Shown: positions 52,439 to 61,994 of the stretch, one piece after another | Numbering within the stretch: the first letter of the stretch is position 1 | Layout: each line of letters begins with the position of its first letter | Origin: Fontivita pretiosa | Lineage (GTDB): Bacteria > Planctomycetota > Phycisphaerae > Tepidisphaerales > Tepidisphaeraceae | Assembly (NCBI RefSeq): GCF_050410795.1 | Contig: NZ_CP191258.1 | Span: 1,550,001-1,614,000, forward strand | Length of the DNA: 64,000 nt | Direction of reading: 5' to 3' | Program-made: the position numbers and the translations under genes | The notes under the pieces: model-generated | What the model saw: only the letters and a program-made list of their open reading frames with translations | The model's database searches: none | What the model was told of the DNA's origin: nothing

Positions 52439-54472
52439 TTACCGAGCGGTGGCATCGGGGAACCAGTCGGCCCACTCGAAGGCGAACAGCCGGGCATTTC
52501 GCAGGGCAAACTCGATCTGCACAACCTGCCCGTTGAGCGCCTGGATTTTTTGCGCCGTCTGGGCCGGATCACCAAACAGAATCCGTGTGCGCAGGCCGTC
52601 AGCGCTGACAGGCTGACAATCATCGAAGCTCAGCCCCGGAATGGCGGCATTGGTTTTCGGATCGCGGATCTGGACGCGAAGCTCGCCGCCGCTGGCGTCG
52701 GCATTGACCAGCAGATGTCGGCAGTTCTCATCGAGCTTCAGCGGCACGGTCAGCAGGGTTGCGGGCTGGTCGCCGGCCTGGCGGGCAACGTATCGGTCCA
52801 GCGGCATCCTCACCAATCCAATCTGGCGGTCGGTGAAGCGGTTGGCCTTGTGCCCCGACCGGTACCCGCCGTAGTAGAGGTACACCTGGTCTGCGACGAT
52901 GACCTGCTCGTCGATCCAGGCGTGGGAACGATCCCAGGAGCCATGTGGTCCGCGGTCGAAGAAGACCTCGCGATCGCGCACCCAGTGCTCGCCGTCGCGG
53001 GTCCATGCCAGCGTGGTATAGCCGATGCCAAAATCCCCGCCGCGAGCCTTGAGCACATCCGGCGGATCGGAGAACAGATCGTCGCGCAGGATCTTGACCA
53101 TTGCGATCCGCAGCGGGCCACGATTGAGGAAGGCTTCCATGGCATAGAACTGCGTTTCGCCCGGATCAACCGACTCGTCGGCCACCAGCACGAAGACCGG
53201 CGGGCTCCACTCCAGCAGGTTGGTGCTGTAGCTCTGGAGGGTGGTGCGACGTGCGCCTTTGAAACGTCCGGGCAGGGTGGTGAAGGTGGACATCGTCGCC
53301 ACGTATCGCCGCCGCAGCGAATCCCAGGCGATGTTGTTGATGTCGTGGTTGTGCCTGATCAGAGGCCTGTCCACGAGCTGGCGGAAGTGCAATCCATCCG
53401 GCGAGACCGACAGTCGAAGTCCGCCGTACCAGAAGCTGTAGACATATCGCTGATCCGGTTCGGGCCAGTAAGGCCCGCGGTCCAGCACTTCGGATCCAAA
53501 CTGAAGTGGACCGGGCTTGGGCAACACGCGATGCGGACGGATCCAGTGGATACCGTCATCGGACTCGATGCAGGCCAGATCCGAGGCGCTTTCGTTTTTG
53601 TCGGGCGTGGAGATGCCGTACCAGATCCGAAAACGCCCGGTCTCCGGGCTGCGGGAGACGGACATGTAGGGTTGGAAGGTGCCATCCTCCCGGGACGTGA
53701 GGATCGGGTTGGGAATGCTGGGATCGCGCTGTGGCTGGCAGACCTGGCGAGTCAGATTCTGCGACGTGGCGATCAGGTAATCGTCGATGAATAGATGCGG
53801 CCCCGGGCGGGCGGGAACCGGCTCGCTTGGCCAGGTGATCGCGTCCCTTTGCCCCGGGGTGTAGACCCGCGACTTGTCGGGTGTATCCGCCGATGCGGGG
53901 GGAATCGGCGCCGGCACGATCGGACCCGCGGCCGCCATGATCTGCTCGATCTGCTGGCGGTCTTCGGCTGTGTGGAAAAATGCCGAGGCGGGGATCAACT
54001 GCCGTGGCTGGCCCTGCCAGCTCCAGAACAGCCTGATGAATCCCGTCCCGCCGTCCTGGTAATACTCCAATCGCAGCGGCAGAAGCTGATCCTTCTGTGC
54101 TGTGAACGTACCGGATCGGGGCTGATCCTTGCCCCAGCCGTCGATGATCCGCTTGCCGTCGATGTCCAGCCGCAATCCGTCGTCGGCTTCGGCAAATACT
54201 TCGATCTCGCCGCTGACCGGCGCCTTGATCCGCCCGATCCACAGACGCGAGTAGTCGTTGATAGTCCAGCCGGTATCCACGTTCACCTGTTCCATCACAC
54301 TCAGGCCGGTGGGACGCTTGAACTGCGTGCTTTCGAACATGACGGTGAGCAGTCCGGGCTGAGGCTGCTCGCCGGGGGGAGACTGAAGCTGCGGCGACTG
54401 TCCGACGCACGAGATAGCGCCCATCAGGACCGCAAGCGCGATGACGACAACCGGCCGGTTCGACTTGAACAT
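52439..54472 (-). CDS. Secreted PA14-domain glycosidase-like propeller protein
   Basis: 677 aa; AGGAG lies 9 bases before ATG 54472. The signal is FKSNRPVVVIALAVLMGAISC with a possible lipobox. Residues about 30-170 form a PA14 domain (GWTINDYSRLWIGRIKAPVSGEIEVFAEADDGLRLDIDGKRIIDGW, LRLEYYQDGGTGFIRLFW). From about 225 a propeller-like module follows with HLFIDDYLIATSQNLTRQVCQPQR, YMSVSRSPETGRFRIWYGIS and ESDDGIHWIRP, resembling GH32/43/68-type five-bladed propellers. The C-terminal beta-domain ends with LRNARLFAFEWADWF. The catalytic set is not assignable. It is a paralogue of the next gene over this module. Confidence 0.83.
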   Translation of the reverse strand: MFKSNRPVVVIALAVLMGAISCVGQSPQLQSPPGEQPQPGLLTVMFESTQFKRPTGLSVMEQVNVDTGWTINDYSRLWIGRIKAPVSGEIEVFAEADDGLRLDIDGKRIIDGWGKDQPRSGTFTAQKDQLLPLRLEYYQDGGTGFIRLFWSWQGQPRQLIPASAFFHTAEDRQQIEQIMAAAGPIVPAPIPPASADTPDKSRVYTPGQRDAITWPSEPVPARPGPHLFIDDYLIATSQNLTRQVCQPQRDPSIPNPILTSREDGTFQPYMSVSRSPETGRFRIWYGISTPDKNESASDLACIESDDGIHWIRPHRVLPKPGPLQFGSEVLDRGPYWPEPDQRYVYSFWYGGLRLSVSPDGLHFRQLVDRPLIRHNHDINNIAWDSLRRRYVATMSTFTTLPGRFKGARRTTLQSYSTNLLEWSPPVFVLVADESVDPGETQFYAMEAFLNRGPLRIAMVKILRDDLFSDPPDVLKARGGDFGIGYTTLAWTRDGEHWVRDREVFFDRGPHGSWDRSHAWIDEQVIVADQVYLYYGGYRSGHKANRFTDRQIGLVRMPLDRYVARQAGDQPATLLTVPLKLDENCRHLLVNADASGGELRVQIRDPKTNAAIPGLSFDDCQPVSADGLRTRILFGDPAQTAQKIQALNGQVVQIEFALRNARLFAFEWADWFPDATAR

Positions 54473-54551
54473 TGCGAGCACTCCTACAAGCACTGGTTGA
54501 ACTTTGTGAATCGGGCGCGCTGATCGGCTTCCCGAATCTGTCCTAATCGCG

Positions 54552-57176
54552 TCACATGAACTGGAACGCGTACACGTTCGCGTTCCGCATCCGCAGGTGA
54601 ATTCGGATCGGTCTCCCGGCCAGTTCCGACACGTCCGCGCCTCTGTCGCGCCAGCGGACTTCCCAGCCGGTGTCGTTGCCGGTGATCTCTTCACATTCTG
54701 CGAGTCGATAGCCGGGGATCGGCACGTCATTCAGATCGCGCAGCTCGACGAAGATCGTGCCGGTGGCGTTGCAGTTGTGGTTCAGCAGTAGTCGATTTCC
54801 CTGAAATCGAATTGCAGGGGTGGTCAGCCAGCCGCCGCGATGATCGACACTGGCGGAGACGAAGCCGTCCAACCGCTGCCGCACCGCCAACAGCGTAGTC
54901 GGATCAGCCCACTCGCGCTTCAACTCCGGCCGAAGCTCGACGGAGTCGTGCAGCCGTCCCGTGCTCCAGTAATACTGATACAGCCAGTCTCCCACGCGCA
55001 CGAATCCCGGGCCGGCCATGTTCAGCCACCGATCCGGCTCCGAAGTCAATCCAGTTTCGATGTAGGCGGCGCGGTCATAACGATCCCAGTGGATGCCGTC
55101 GCGACTGGTGGCAAACTGCACCTCCAGCGGGCCGTTCGCATCGGCAAAGACGTGGAACTGAGGCTGCCGCGACGGATGAAAATGCCGGAATGCAGATGGG
55201 AACGCCAGATACACGTCCTGCGCCCACGGATAGATGCTCACGGCGCCGTTGTAGAAATCGACAAACCCGTCTTCCTCGTCGGCGCACAGGACCATGGGGA
55301 TGTCGCGGCCGGTCAGGTAGCGCGTCGGCGGCGCGCCGCTGTTGTGCGGCCAGGGCTTGAGCAGGTCGTCCGTCTCGATCCGCCCAATCGCGCGCAGATT
55401 CTCGAATCCTGGCTTGATCCCCGTTTCCCGCGACACCGCATCCGCCCTGCCGTCCAGCCGGTAGATGAACTGACATCCCTGGATCATCCGCTGCCCCCCG
55501 TCGATGTTCATCACCCGCATGTAGACCACATACTTGTTGATCCGCGGGTCCCACATGGCGGTGACGTGGCTTTCGGCCGGGATTGGCAACACGCGCCCGA
55601 CATGCATGAACTTCGCGCCATCGGCGGACACGTATGCATGGATGCCGCGGACCCTGTCGTCTTCAGATGCGATGTCCTGAAACGCCTTGTAGCGGCGCTG
55701 CGGCACGTCACGATCATCGCGCATGACCGACGCGCCGGGTCCCAGCGGCTTGCCGTCAGGTTCGATGCTGACAACGTTGTCTTCCACCGGCAGCGTCCAG
55801 CGCAGGCCATCGCTGGATTCGGCATATCGCAGCGACGTACGACCCAGTGCCGGATAATACATCCGCCAGACCTGCGTTTCGGGCAGATAGACAATGCCGC
55901 TCGGATACAGCGGCCCATCGCGCGGCGCGGGGAAGTCGATGGCGACGCGCTGCGGCGGATGGACGCGCAAGCTCACGTTCTGGTCCTGCTCGATGAACCT
56001 GCGGTCGATGAACAACTGCCGCCGCGAGCCGACATCGATCACCCCGCCGGGCGCGACGACGCTGAGATGGATCGTGACTTCGACCGGTGGCTGATCGATC
56101 CCGCGCGGCACGACTTTCAGCACCGCGCGATGTCGTCCGGGAGACAGCGCCGAGGCATCCACCGCAACGGCGACGCGATTCGCCGAGGAACCCCCGCCGC
56201 CAGACTGCTGGTCGCGATCCACCATCAACCACGGCTCGCCGCCCTGTACCGACCACTCGACCTTTGAGCCAATGCTCGATACCTCCAGCGTTTGCTGTTG
56301 GCGTTGATCCTGTTGAACGATGAAGCTCAATTCCTGTGGCCAGACGCGAAGAAACGGTCGCGCCAGTGTCGTCGGCGGATTGAAGCTCGTCGTGTACAGC
56401 GCCGCGTCGGAGAAGCGCATCTCATCGATGTACCCGGCGAAGCGTTTTCGCGGCTCGGCCCTGGCGTGAAGCTCGCGATGGTCCCACTGCTGGATCGGAT
56501 CCCGCATCCCCACCTGCAACTGCGGATACTGTGGAGGAAAGACCTGCTCGAAGGCAGGATCGAACTCCACCGCCCGCCAGCGGCACGGCGCCGCGAACAT
56601 CCGTCGGCCATCGAAGAAATGACGGATCTCGCGAGCTTCGGCGTCATACACGACCGCGAGGTGATGCCACCCATCACCCTGGCCCGAAGACTGGGTCAAA
56701 TCCCCGCTCGGCCAGGCCCATTTTCCGCCGGCGGGAAGGAACCGGTTGGCCACATACAGCGATCGCGCATCCTCGCCGCGACCGTAATCGATGTAGTTGA
56801 CGCCGCAGATCCCGAAGATGCGATTGTCGCCGCTGATGCGGGGCTTGGCCTTCAGCCAGCACTCCAGCGTCCAGCTTTTGTCGTCCGGGTTGAGCTCGGG
56901 CGCGACGCGATCGCGGTAGGCGCCGATGGCGCCAGTTGGTCCGGCGTCGGCGTCGAGCGCGCCGCCGAAACGCCCGCCGTCGGGCACGATCGCCGCCCCC
57001 GGGCCGATCGTCAGGTGATGCCCGTTGCCGCTGCTGTCGATCGCCACCGTCGATCCTGCCGGATCATCGAACAGCCACAGCGCCACGGTTTTGGCCGTCG
57101 CCGGCAACGACAGCAACAGCACCACGCCTGCGGCAACCACGGCCGTGCGCATCCGAGCCCGCAGGTGACGCAGCAT
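54552..57176 (-). CDS. Secreted LamG-domain glycosidase-like propeller protein
   Basis: 874 aa from ATG 57176; ATG 57152 (MRTAVVAAG) is an alternative. The signal is RTAVVAAGVVLLLSLPATAKT. A LamG/concanavalin-like domain follows (VALWLFDDPAGSTVAIDSSGNGHHLTIG, WTLECWLKAKPRIS), then a BACON-like Ig strand set (ELSFIVQQDQRQQQTLEVSSIG). The propeller module has RQLFIDRRFIEQDQNVSLRVHPPQR, YAESSDGLRWTLP and FATSRDGIHWDRYD. The end, MRNANVYAFQFM, matches the end of the PA14 gene product, so the two share a module. It is divergent from a FadR-type regulator and is probably controlled by it. Confidence 0.83.
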   Translation of the reverse strand: MLRHLRARMRTAVVAAGVVLLLSLPATAKTVALWLFDDPAGSTVAIDSSGNGHHLTIGPGAAIVPDGGRFGGALDADAGPTGAIGAYRDRVAPELNPDDKSWTLECWLKAKPRISGDNRIFGICGVNYIDYGRGEDARSLYVANRFLPAGGKWAWPSGDLTQSSGQGDGWHHLAVVYDAEAREIRHFFDGRRMFAAPCRWRAVEFDPAFEQVFPPQYPQLQVGMRDPIQQWDHRELHARAEPRKRFAGYIDEMRFSDAALYTTSFNPPTTLARPFLRVWPQELSFIVQQDQRQQQTLEVSSIGSKVEWSVQGGEPWLMVDRDQQSGGGGSSANRVAVAVDASALSPGRHRAVLKVVPRGIDQPPVEVTIHLSVVAPGGVIDVGSRRQLFIDRRFIEQDQNVSLRVHPPQRVAIDFPAPRDGPLYPSGIVYLPETQVWRMYYPALGRTSLRYAESSDGLRWTLPVEDNVVSIEPDGKPLGPGASVMRDDRDVPQRRYKAFQDIASEDDRVRGIHAYVSADGAKFMHVGRVLPIPAESHVTAMWDPRINKYVVYMRVMNIDGGQRMIQGCQFIYRLDGRADAVSRETGIKPGFENLRAIGRIETDDLLKPWPHNSGAPPTRYLTGRDIPMVLCADEEDGFVDFYNGAVSIYPWAQDVYLAFPSAFRHFHPSRQPQFHVFADANGPLEVQFATSRDGIHWDRYDRAAYIETGLTSEPDRWLNMAGPGFVRVGDWLYQYYWSTGRLHDSVELRPELKREWADPTTLLAVRQRLDGFVSASVDHRGGWLTTPAIRFQGNRLLLNHNCNATGTIFVELRDLNDVPIPGYRLAECEEITGNDTGWEVRWRDRGADVSELAGRPIRIHLRMRNANVYAFQFM

Positions 57177-57305
57177 GGCCAGCGTCGCGCAGAAAGCCAA
57201 CCAACTAATCTCTGCGATGCATCGCATCGGAATCAGCACTCGGCTCACCTGCACCCCATCCAAACGCCCTAGACGCGCAGCAGCGACGAGCACCAAACTG
57301 ATTGT

Positions 57306-57344
57306 CAGATACTCACAAAGGAAATACGAAATTTCAAGTATCTG
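57306..57344. promoter_or_regulatory. Operator-like inverted repeats between the LamG gene and the FadR-type gene
   Basis: CAGATACT (57306-57313) and AGTATCTG (57337-57344) are perfect complements 23 bases apart. Inside is GAAAT-ACGAA-ATTTC (57321-57335). The site lies 129 bases upstream of the LamG start and 61 bases upstream of the regulator start. Likely operator of the adjacent FadR-type repressor; inferred. Confidence 0.5.
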
Positions 57345-57405
57345 TGGCTGTGTTTCCCACTTTTGCAGAAGTGACAATCTGCTATACTACATCCCAGACG
57401 CAGCG

Positions 57406-58137
57406 ATGAACCCATCATCCAACGGTGCCGCATCAGTCGTCGCACGCCTGGTTGATCTGATCATGACCGACAACCTGGCTCCTGGGGACAGTCTGCCCTC
57501 GGTTCGTGAGCTGGCCCAACGCTGGAAACTGGGACGCAACGTCGTGCGCGACGGGCTGCTGCACGCACAGGTCCTGGGGCTGGTTCAGATCCGGCCTCGC
57601 TCCGGCGTGGTGGTTCGCGCCGTCGATCACGGGCCGATCATCGCCGCCCTGTCGCAGACCCTGGCGATCGGCCTGCGACAGCAAGACCCCAGCCTGGTGC
57701 ACCTCTGGCAGGCGCGGGCCATCATCGAAATGGAGACCGCCGCCGAAGCCGCCAGACGACGACTGCCCGAAGACCTCCAGCGACTGGACCAGTGTCTGCT
57801 GGAGATGCAACAGGCGCAGGCCGACCGCGCCCGGTTCGTGCAGGCCGACGAGCGGTTCCATCTCACCATCGCCGAGATCGCCGGAAATCCCGTCATGCGC
57901 ATTCTGCTGGATGCGCTATTGAAAGTTCTGCGACCACACCGGCTGTACCTTCCGCCCGGAGAGTCCACCGAGCAGACCATGGCCACGCACATGGCGATCT
58001 ACACCGTCATCGCCGAAGGCGACTCTGCCCAGGCCAGCCGCATCATGGGCGAGCACTGTCACCGTCACGCCCGCCATCTGCTCAACCCCAGCGCGCGGCC
58101 GCCCGCCAGCCGCCTGGTTCCCGTATCCAGCGCCTGA
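57406..58137 (+). CDS. FadR/GntR-family transcriptional regulator
   Basis: 243 aa from MNPSSNGAAS. The winged-helix domain is SVVARLVDLIMTDNLAPGDSLPSVRELAQRWKLGRNVVRDGLLHAQVLGLVQIRPRSGVVVR. The FCD ligand domain has LWQARAIIEMETAAEAARRRLPED, ADERFHLTIAEIAGNPVM, THMAIYTVIAEGD and MGEHCHRHARHLL, with the Asp/His metal-binding residues. Members sense sugar acids or similar acids. Its position opposite two secreted glycosidase-like genes suggests it regulates them in response to a sugar. Confidence 0.93.
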   Translation: MNPSSNGAASVVARLVDLIMTDNLAPGDSLPSVRELAQRWKLGRNVVRDGLLHAQVLGLVQIRPRSGVVVRAVDHGPIIAALSQTLAIGLRQQDPSLVHLWQARAIIEMETAAEAARRRLPEDLQRLDQCLLEMQQAQADRARFVQADERFHLTIAEIAGNPVMRILLDALLKVLRPHRLYLPPGESTEQTMATHMAIYTVIAEGDSAQASRIMGEHCHRHARHLLNPSARPPASRLVPVSSA

Positions 58138-58260
58138 AACGGCTGCTCTGGCGCTGCGGCACGCCAATCGCTTCGACGCAATCCATCGCCGAATCCGGCC
58201 GATCGTGAATTGCACTGGCGGTGTTACACTTGGCGTGTATCTGAGATCGGCGGCTGAAGG

Positions 58261-59016
58261 ATGCGTTCCGCAGCGACGACATTCTCCTGTCCGGCGTGCG
58301 GGCAGCGGTTCATCTGGCGCGATCGCTACGCCAATCGCAGGTTCGCCTGCGCCTGTGGCAATGTGATGTTCATACCCGGCAGCGCGCAGCTTGCCGCGGA
58401 TGACGCCGAGCTGCCCGAGCCGCAGCCGGTCAGACTCGCCATCGACCCGCTCACCGCCGAGCTGATCGCCCCACCCGCCCCACCGCCGCCTGTGCTGGAT
58501 TACTCATCGGCCCCCGATGCTGTCGCCGTCCGGTCGGATCGCCATGCGGTCTCGAATCACGTGCGCGACATCTGGCTGCCTGTCTGGGTCATTGCCTCGG
58601 GGCTGCTGTTGCTGATGCTGCTGGTCGTCGTTATGGCGTCTGCTTCCGCGACGAGCACACGCAGCGCCCATGCGATGGCCGTGAACCTGGCCCTGCGACT
58701 GGCGTGGGAAATCGGCGTCACCTTCATCGGTGGAATGCTCATCACCGGCCTGCTGGATTGCTCCCTGGGCCAGATCGCTGCGGCCACGCTCAAGCTCACC
58801 GCCATCGCCGTCGCGCGCTTCGCGGTCGCTTCGCTGTTCAACATTCCGATCGATCACATTGGCGGCGCGTTGCTCGGCTTGATGGCTTCAATGCCGATTT
58901 TTGCCGGACTGATCAGCTACTTTTTCGAGCTGGACGTGCGTGACACCACCTTCGCGGTTGTGCTGCTGACACTGCTGCGCGCGGTCAGTTATTTCGGCAT
59001 GTGGAAGCTGCTGTGA
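58261..59016 (+). CDS. Membrane protein with N-terminal zinc ribbon
   Basis: 251 aa. The zinc ribbon is TFSCPACGQRFIWRDRYANRRFACACG. A Pro-rich linker (LIAPPAPPPPVLDY) precedes four to five membrane helices (LPVWVIASGLLLLMLLVVVM, LAWEIGVTFIGGMLITGLLD, FFELDVRDTTFAVVLLTLLRA). No family recognised beyond the planctomycete zinc-ribbon/membrane layout. AAGG sits directly before the ATG. Confidence 0.65.
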   Translation: MRSAATTFSCPACGQRFIWRDRYANRRFACACGNVMFIPGSAQLAADDAELPEPQPVRLAIDPLTAELIAPPAPPPPVLDYSSAPDAVAVRSDRHAVSNHVRDIWLPVWVIASGLLLLMLLVVVMASASATSTRSAHAMAVNLALRLAWEIGVTFIGGMLITGLLDCSLGQIAAATLKLTAIAVARFAVASLFNIPIDHIGGALLGLMASMPIFAGLISYFFELDVRDTTFAVVLLTLLRAVSYFGMWKLL

Positions 59017-59123
59017 CATGCCCGTCGCATCAGCGGCGACTGCGCCCGCCCAGGCGGTTATCGGCCCACCCGCACTGCCGACCGCCGCTGCACGCGCCCC
59101 GGTAACCCGCCGATGTAGAGGAT

Positions 59124-60401
59124 ATGCCCCTGTTCGGCCACAGCCCCTCGGTCTGCGCCGCGCCTGCGCCGATGACCAAATCCATTGGCCGAAGTTGCAG
59201 GCGCGCCGCGCGGCATGCCGGAGTAAGGCCGGCGGGGCTGTCGCTGGTTTACCTGTGCTTGGCGATGGCGTTGCTGATGGCGTTTGCATCGCTGGCGGTG
59301 GACTGGGGACGGGTTCAGTTGACGCGCACCGAGCTTCGCCGTGCCGCCGACGCCGCCGCCAGGTACGCCGTCGTCGGCCTGTCCTCCGGCCTGGCTGCGG
59401 CGCAGGAAAACGCCTGCTCCGTGGCCGCCAGCAACACCGCCGACGGCACGCCTGTCATCCTCGACATCAATCAGGACATCGAATTCGGCACGTGGGACCG
59501 CACTACGCGCAAGTTCACGGTCCTCAGCGGCAGCGCGCGGACAGGCGCCAACGCCGTGCGTATCACAGCGCGGCGAACCGCGCAGCGCGGCAATCCCGTG
59601 CCCCTGCTGTTCGCACGCATCATCGGACGCGCCCATTGCGACGTGACCGCTTCCGCCATCGCCATGAAAAAAACGGGCTACACCCTGGTGGGAATCGACT
59701 CGGTCGCGCTCAGCGGCGTGGCCCGCATCGACAGCTACAACTCCGCTGACGGCTCGTACGATCCATCCCGCGCCGGCGACAAGACCGTCGTGGTCTCCAA
59801 TGGCAACATCACCGTCGGCAGCGCCTGCACGATTTACGGCGAAGCGCATCCCGGTCCCGGCGCCAGCCTCATCGGCGCCGCCAGCGTCACAGGCTCCACC
59901 GCGCCGCTGCCGGCGCCGCTCAGCTTTCCCATGCCCAGCGTCGATCCCGATTACAACAATGCTCCCATCGCCTCGTATCTGACGGCCGCCAACGATCTGG
60001 ACATGGGTGGGAAAAAGACCTACACGCTGAACACGGGGGTGTACTCCGTGCGGAACGTCAGCCTGGCCGGCACCGCCAACCTGCGCGTGCGCGGCCAGGT
60101 CACGCTCTATGTCAGCGGCAGCCTCCTGCTCAACGGCACCGTGGATGTGCAAAGCGAACGACCCGGCGATTTCAAGATCCGCATGACCGCGCCGGGAACC
60201 AGCGTCAGCATCGGCGGCAACTCCGCCCTTTATGCCGATCTGTACGCCCCGGCGAGCACCGTCACCATCTCCGGGACCGGGGATTTCTTCGGCACTGTCG
60301 TCGGCAAGACCCTCAGCGTCATCGGACGCGCCGGAATCCACTACGACGAGTCCACCATGCCCTACGGTGGCGGCGGAGCCGGAATCGCCCTGGTCGAATG
60401 A
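59124..60401 (+). CDS. TadG-like protein with repetitive tail (SGN type)
   Basis: 425 aa; ATG 59172 is an alternative. The anchor is GLSLVYLCLAMALLMAFASLAVDWGRVQL followed by RTELRRAADAAARYAVVG. The tail has repeated short motifs (SGVARIDSYNSADG, GNITVGSACTIYG) and ends NSALYADLYAPASTVTISGTGDFFG, GKTLSVIGRA and HYDES. That end is very close to the one in the protein at 2113. Anchored at the membrane with an extracellular beta-rich tail. First of three in tandem. Confidence 0.75.
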   Translation: MPLFGHSPSVCAAPAPMTKSIGRSCRRAARHAGVRPAGLSLVYLCLAMALLMAFASLAVDWGRVQLTRTELRRAADAAARYAVVGLSSGLAAAQENACSVAASNTADGTPVILDINQDIEFGTWDRTTRKFTVLSGSARTGANAVRITARRTAQRGNPVPLLFARIIGRAHCDVTASAIAMKKTGYTLVGIDSVALSGVARIDSYNSADGSYDPSRAGDKTVVVSNGNITVGSACTIYGEAHPGPGASLIGAASVTGSTAPLPAPLSFPMPSVDPDYNNAPIASYLTAANDLDMGGKKTYTLNTGVYSVRNVSLAGTANLRVRGQVTLYVSGSLLLNGTVDVQSERPGDFKIRMTAPGTSVSIGGNSALYADLYAPASTVTISGTGDFFGTVVGKTLSVIGRAGIHYDESTMPYGGGGAGIALVE

Positions 60402-60529
60402 GCGATCAAGCACAGCGCGCGTGCAGCGATCCCTGACCCGCGGCGGATTATCGGTCGGCCCGGGCAACTCACCCACATCCTCTGGCGGTCCGATCTACGC
60501 TGAGGAGTCCGCCGACTTTACCGGCGGTA

Positions 60530-61717
60530 ATGACCATGCGCTGCATGAACCGAGCTTGCCGTCGTGGCGGTATGACTTTGGTCTACACGATCTGCGCCAT
60601 CCTGGCGCTGATGGCCCTGATCTCGATGGGGGTCGACCTGGCACGGGTGCAGCTTGCCAAAACTGAGCTGCGTCAGGCCGCCGACGCCGCCGCACGCCAC
60701 GCCGCCCTGGGAATCGCCGACGGCACATGCGTCAGCCGGGCGTTACTGGCGGCGGCGGACAACACCGTGGACGGCATGCCCCTGGCACTGCGCAGCAGCG
60801 ACGTGACCGTCGGCAACTGGGACGATACCGTCACACCACCCTTCAGCCCCGCCCGAACTCCGCACAACGCCGTTCGCGTCTGCGCCGAGCGCACCGCCGC
60901 TCGCCAGAACCCCATCCGCCTCTGGTTCGGCACCCTCGTCGGCGCAGCCTCCTGCGACATTCGCGTGGTCTGCATCGCCACGAGCGATCCGCTCACCTCC
61001 GGGTTCGTCGGACTCAACGGCATCTCCGCCAAGAACAACCTTCGATCCCTCAGCTACAACTCCTTGGTCAACACCGACCCTGAGAACGGCGGCACCTACA
61101 GCCACGGCATGCTTGGATCCAACGGTCAGATCTCCGCGGGCAACAACGAGGTTGTCGGGCAGGTCGTGCTCGGGCCGGATGGATCGCACAACCTCAATCT
61201 GCGGTTCAGCGCGCTGCGGCTGGAGGATCCGATTCCCGCTCCGGCGATTGATTTCAGCGGCGCGCCGTCGAGCAATCCCGGCGGCGTGCCCAGAAACCTC
61301 ACCGTCACCGGCACCACCACACTGCCCGCGGGAACCTACTACTTCAACAGGATCACGCTGGCCAACAACGCGACTCTGCGTTTCGCCGGCCCGGCCACCG
61401 TCTACGTCGACGGCAACATCACCTTCGCGCAGTCCGGCAGGATCGAAGCGTTCGACGGGATTCCAGCCAACCTCAAGATTCGCCAGCGAGGCTCCGGGAC
61501 CAATTTCGGCGGGTCCAATGCCAACACCGTCGATGTCACCGCCGACATCGAAGCGCCGCAGACCGACTTCCACGCCAAGAACAACGCCACGCTTCGCGGG
61601 CGCGCCGTTTTCAACAGCATCGAAGCCAAGAACAACCTGGATCTGTTTTACGACCAGTCGCTCAACGCGACGCTGGCGGGGGTCAGCCAGCGCTGGCCGG
61701 TGGCCGTGGTGCAGTGA
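60530..61717 (+). CDS. TadG-like protein with repetitive tail (KNN type)
   Basis: 395 aa from ATG 60530, or 60536. The anchor is GGMTLVYTICAILALMALISMGVDLARVQLAKTELRQAADAAARHAALG. The tail lacks most SGN motifs but has NGISAKNNLRSLSYNS, ADIEAPQTDFHAKNNATLRGR and FNSIEAKNNLDLFYDQSLN. It shares 'TLPAGTYYFNRITLANNATLRFAGPATVYVDGNITF' with the protein at 61995 (TVLPGGTYHFNSITLRNNASLSF...), showing recent tandem duplication. Confidence 0.75.
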   Translation: MTMRCMNRACRRGGMTLVYTICAILALMALISMGVDLARVQLAKTELRQAADAAARHAALGIADGTCVSRALLAAADNTVDGMPLALRSSDVTVGNWDDTVTPPFSPARTPHNAVRVCAERTAARQNPIRLWFGTLVGAASCDIRVVCIATSDPLTSGFVGLNGISAKNNLRSLSYNSLVNTDPENGGTYSHGMLGSNGQISAGNNEVVGQVVLGPDGSHNLNLRFSALRLEDPIPAPAIDFSGAPSSNPGGVPRNLTVTGTTTLPAGTYYFNRITLANNATLRFAGPATVYVDGNITFAQSGRIEAFDGIPANLKIRQRGSGTNFGGSNANTVDVTADIEAPQTDFHAKNNATLRGRAVFNSIEAKNNLDLFYDQSLNATLAGVSQRWPVAVVQ

Positions 61718-61994
61718 TCCTCGTCGCGGAGCAATTTCCCCGCCGCATTTCAAGTCGAATCTGTCGCGATTTTTCAGCTTGACAATCGAGCAGGCCGCGA
61801 CCTGCCCGTATATCCGCCACCGGCGGCACAGGTCTTCACTTCTCACGTCCGATACCGCAGGGTCCGCCTTCGATTCGTCTGGCCTGTTCGGGGGCAGGGC
61901 GCATGATTCCTCCACGCACCAGCTCACCGTCGCGCCGAGGGACATCCGGGCGCAGGTCCGTGAGCGGCGATTGCACCCCAGGAGGAACCCGCCG

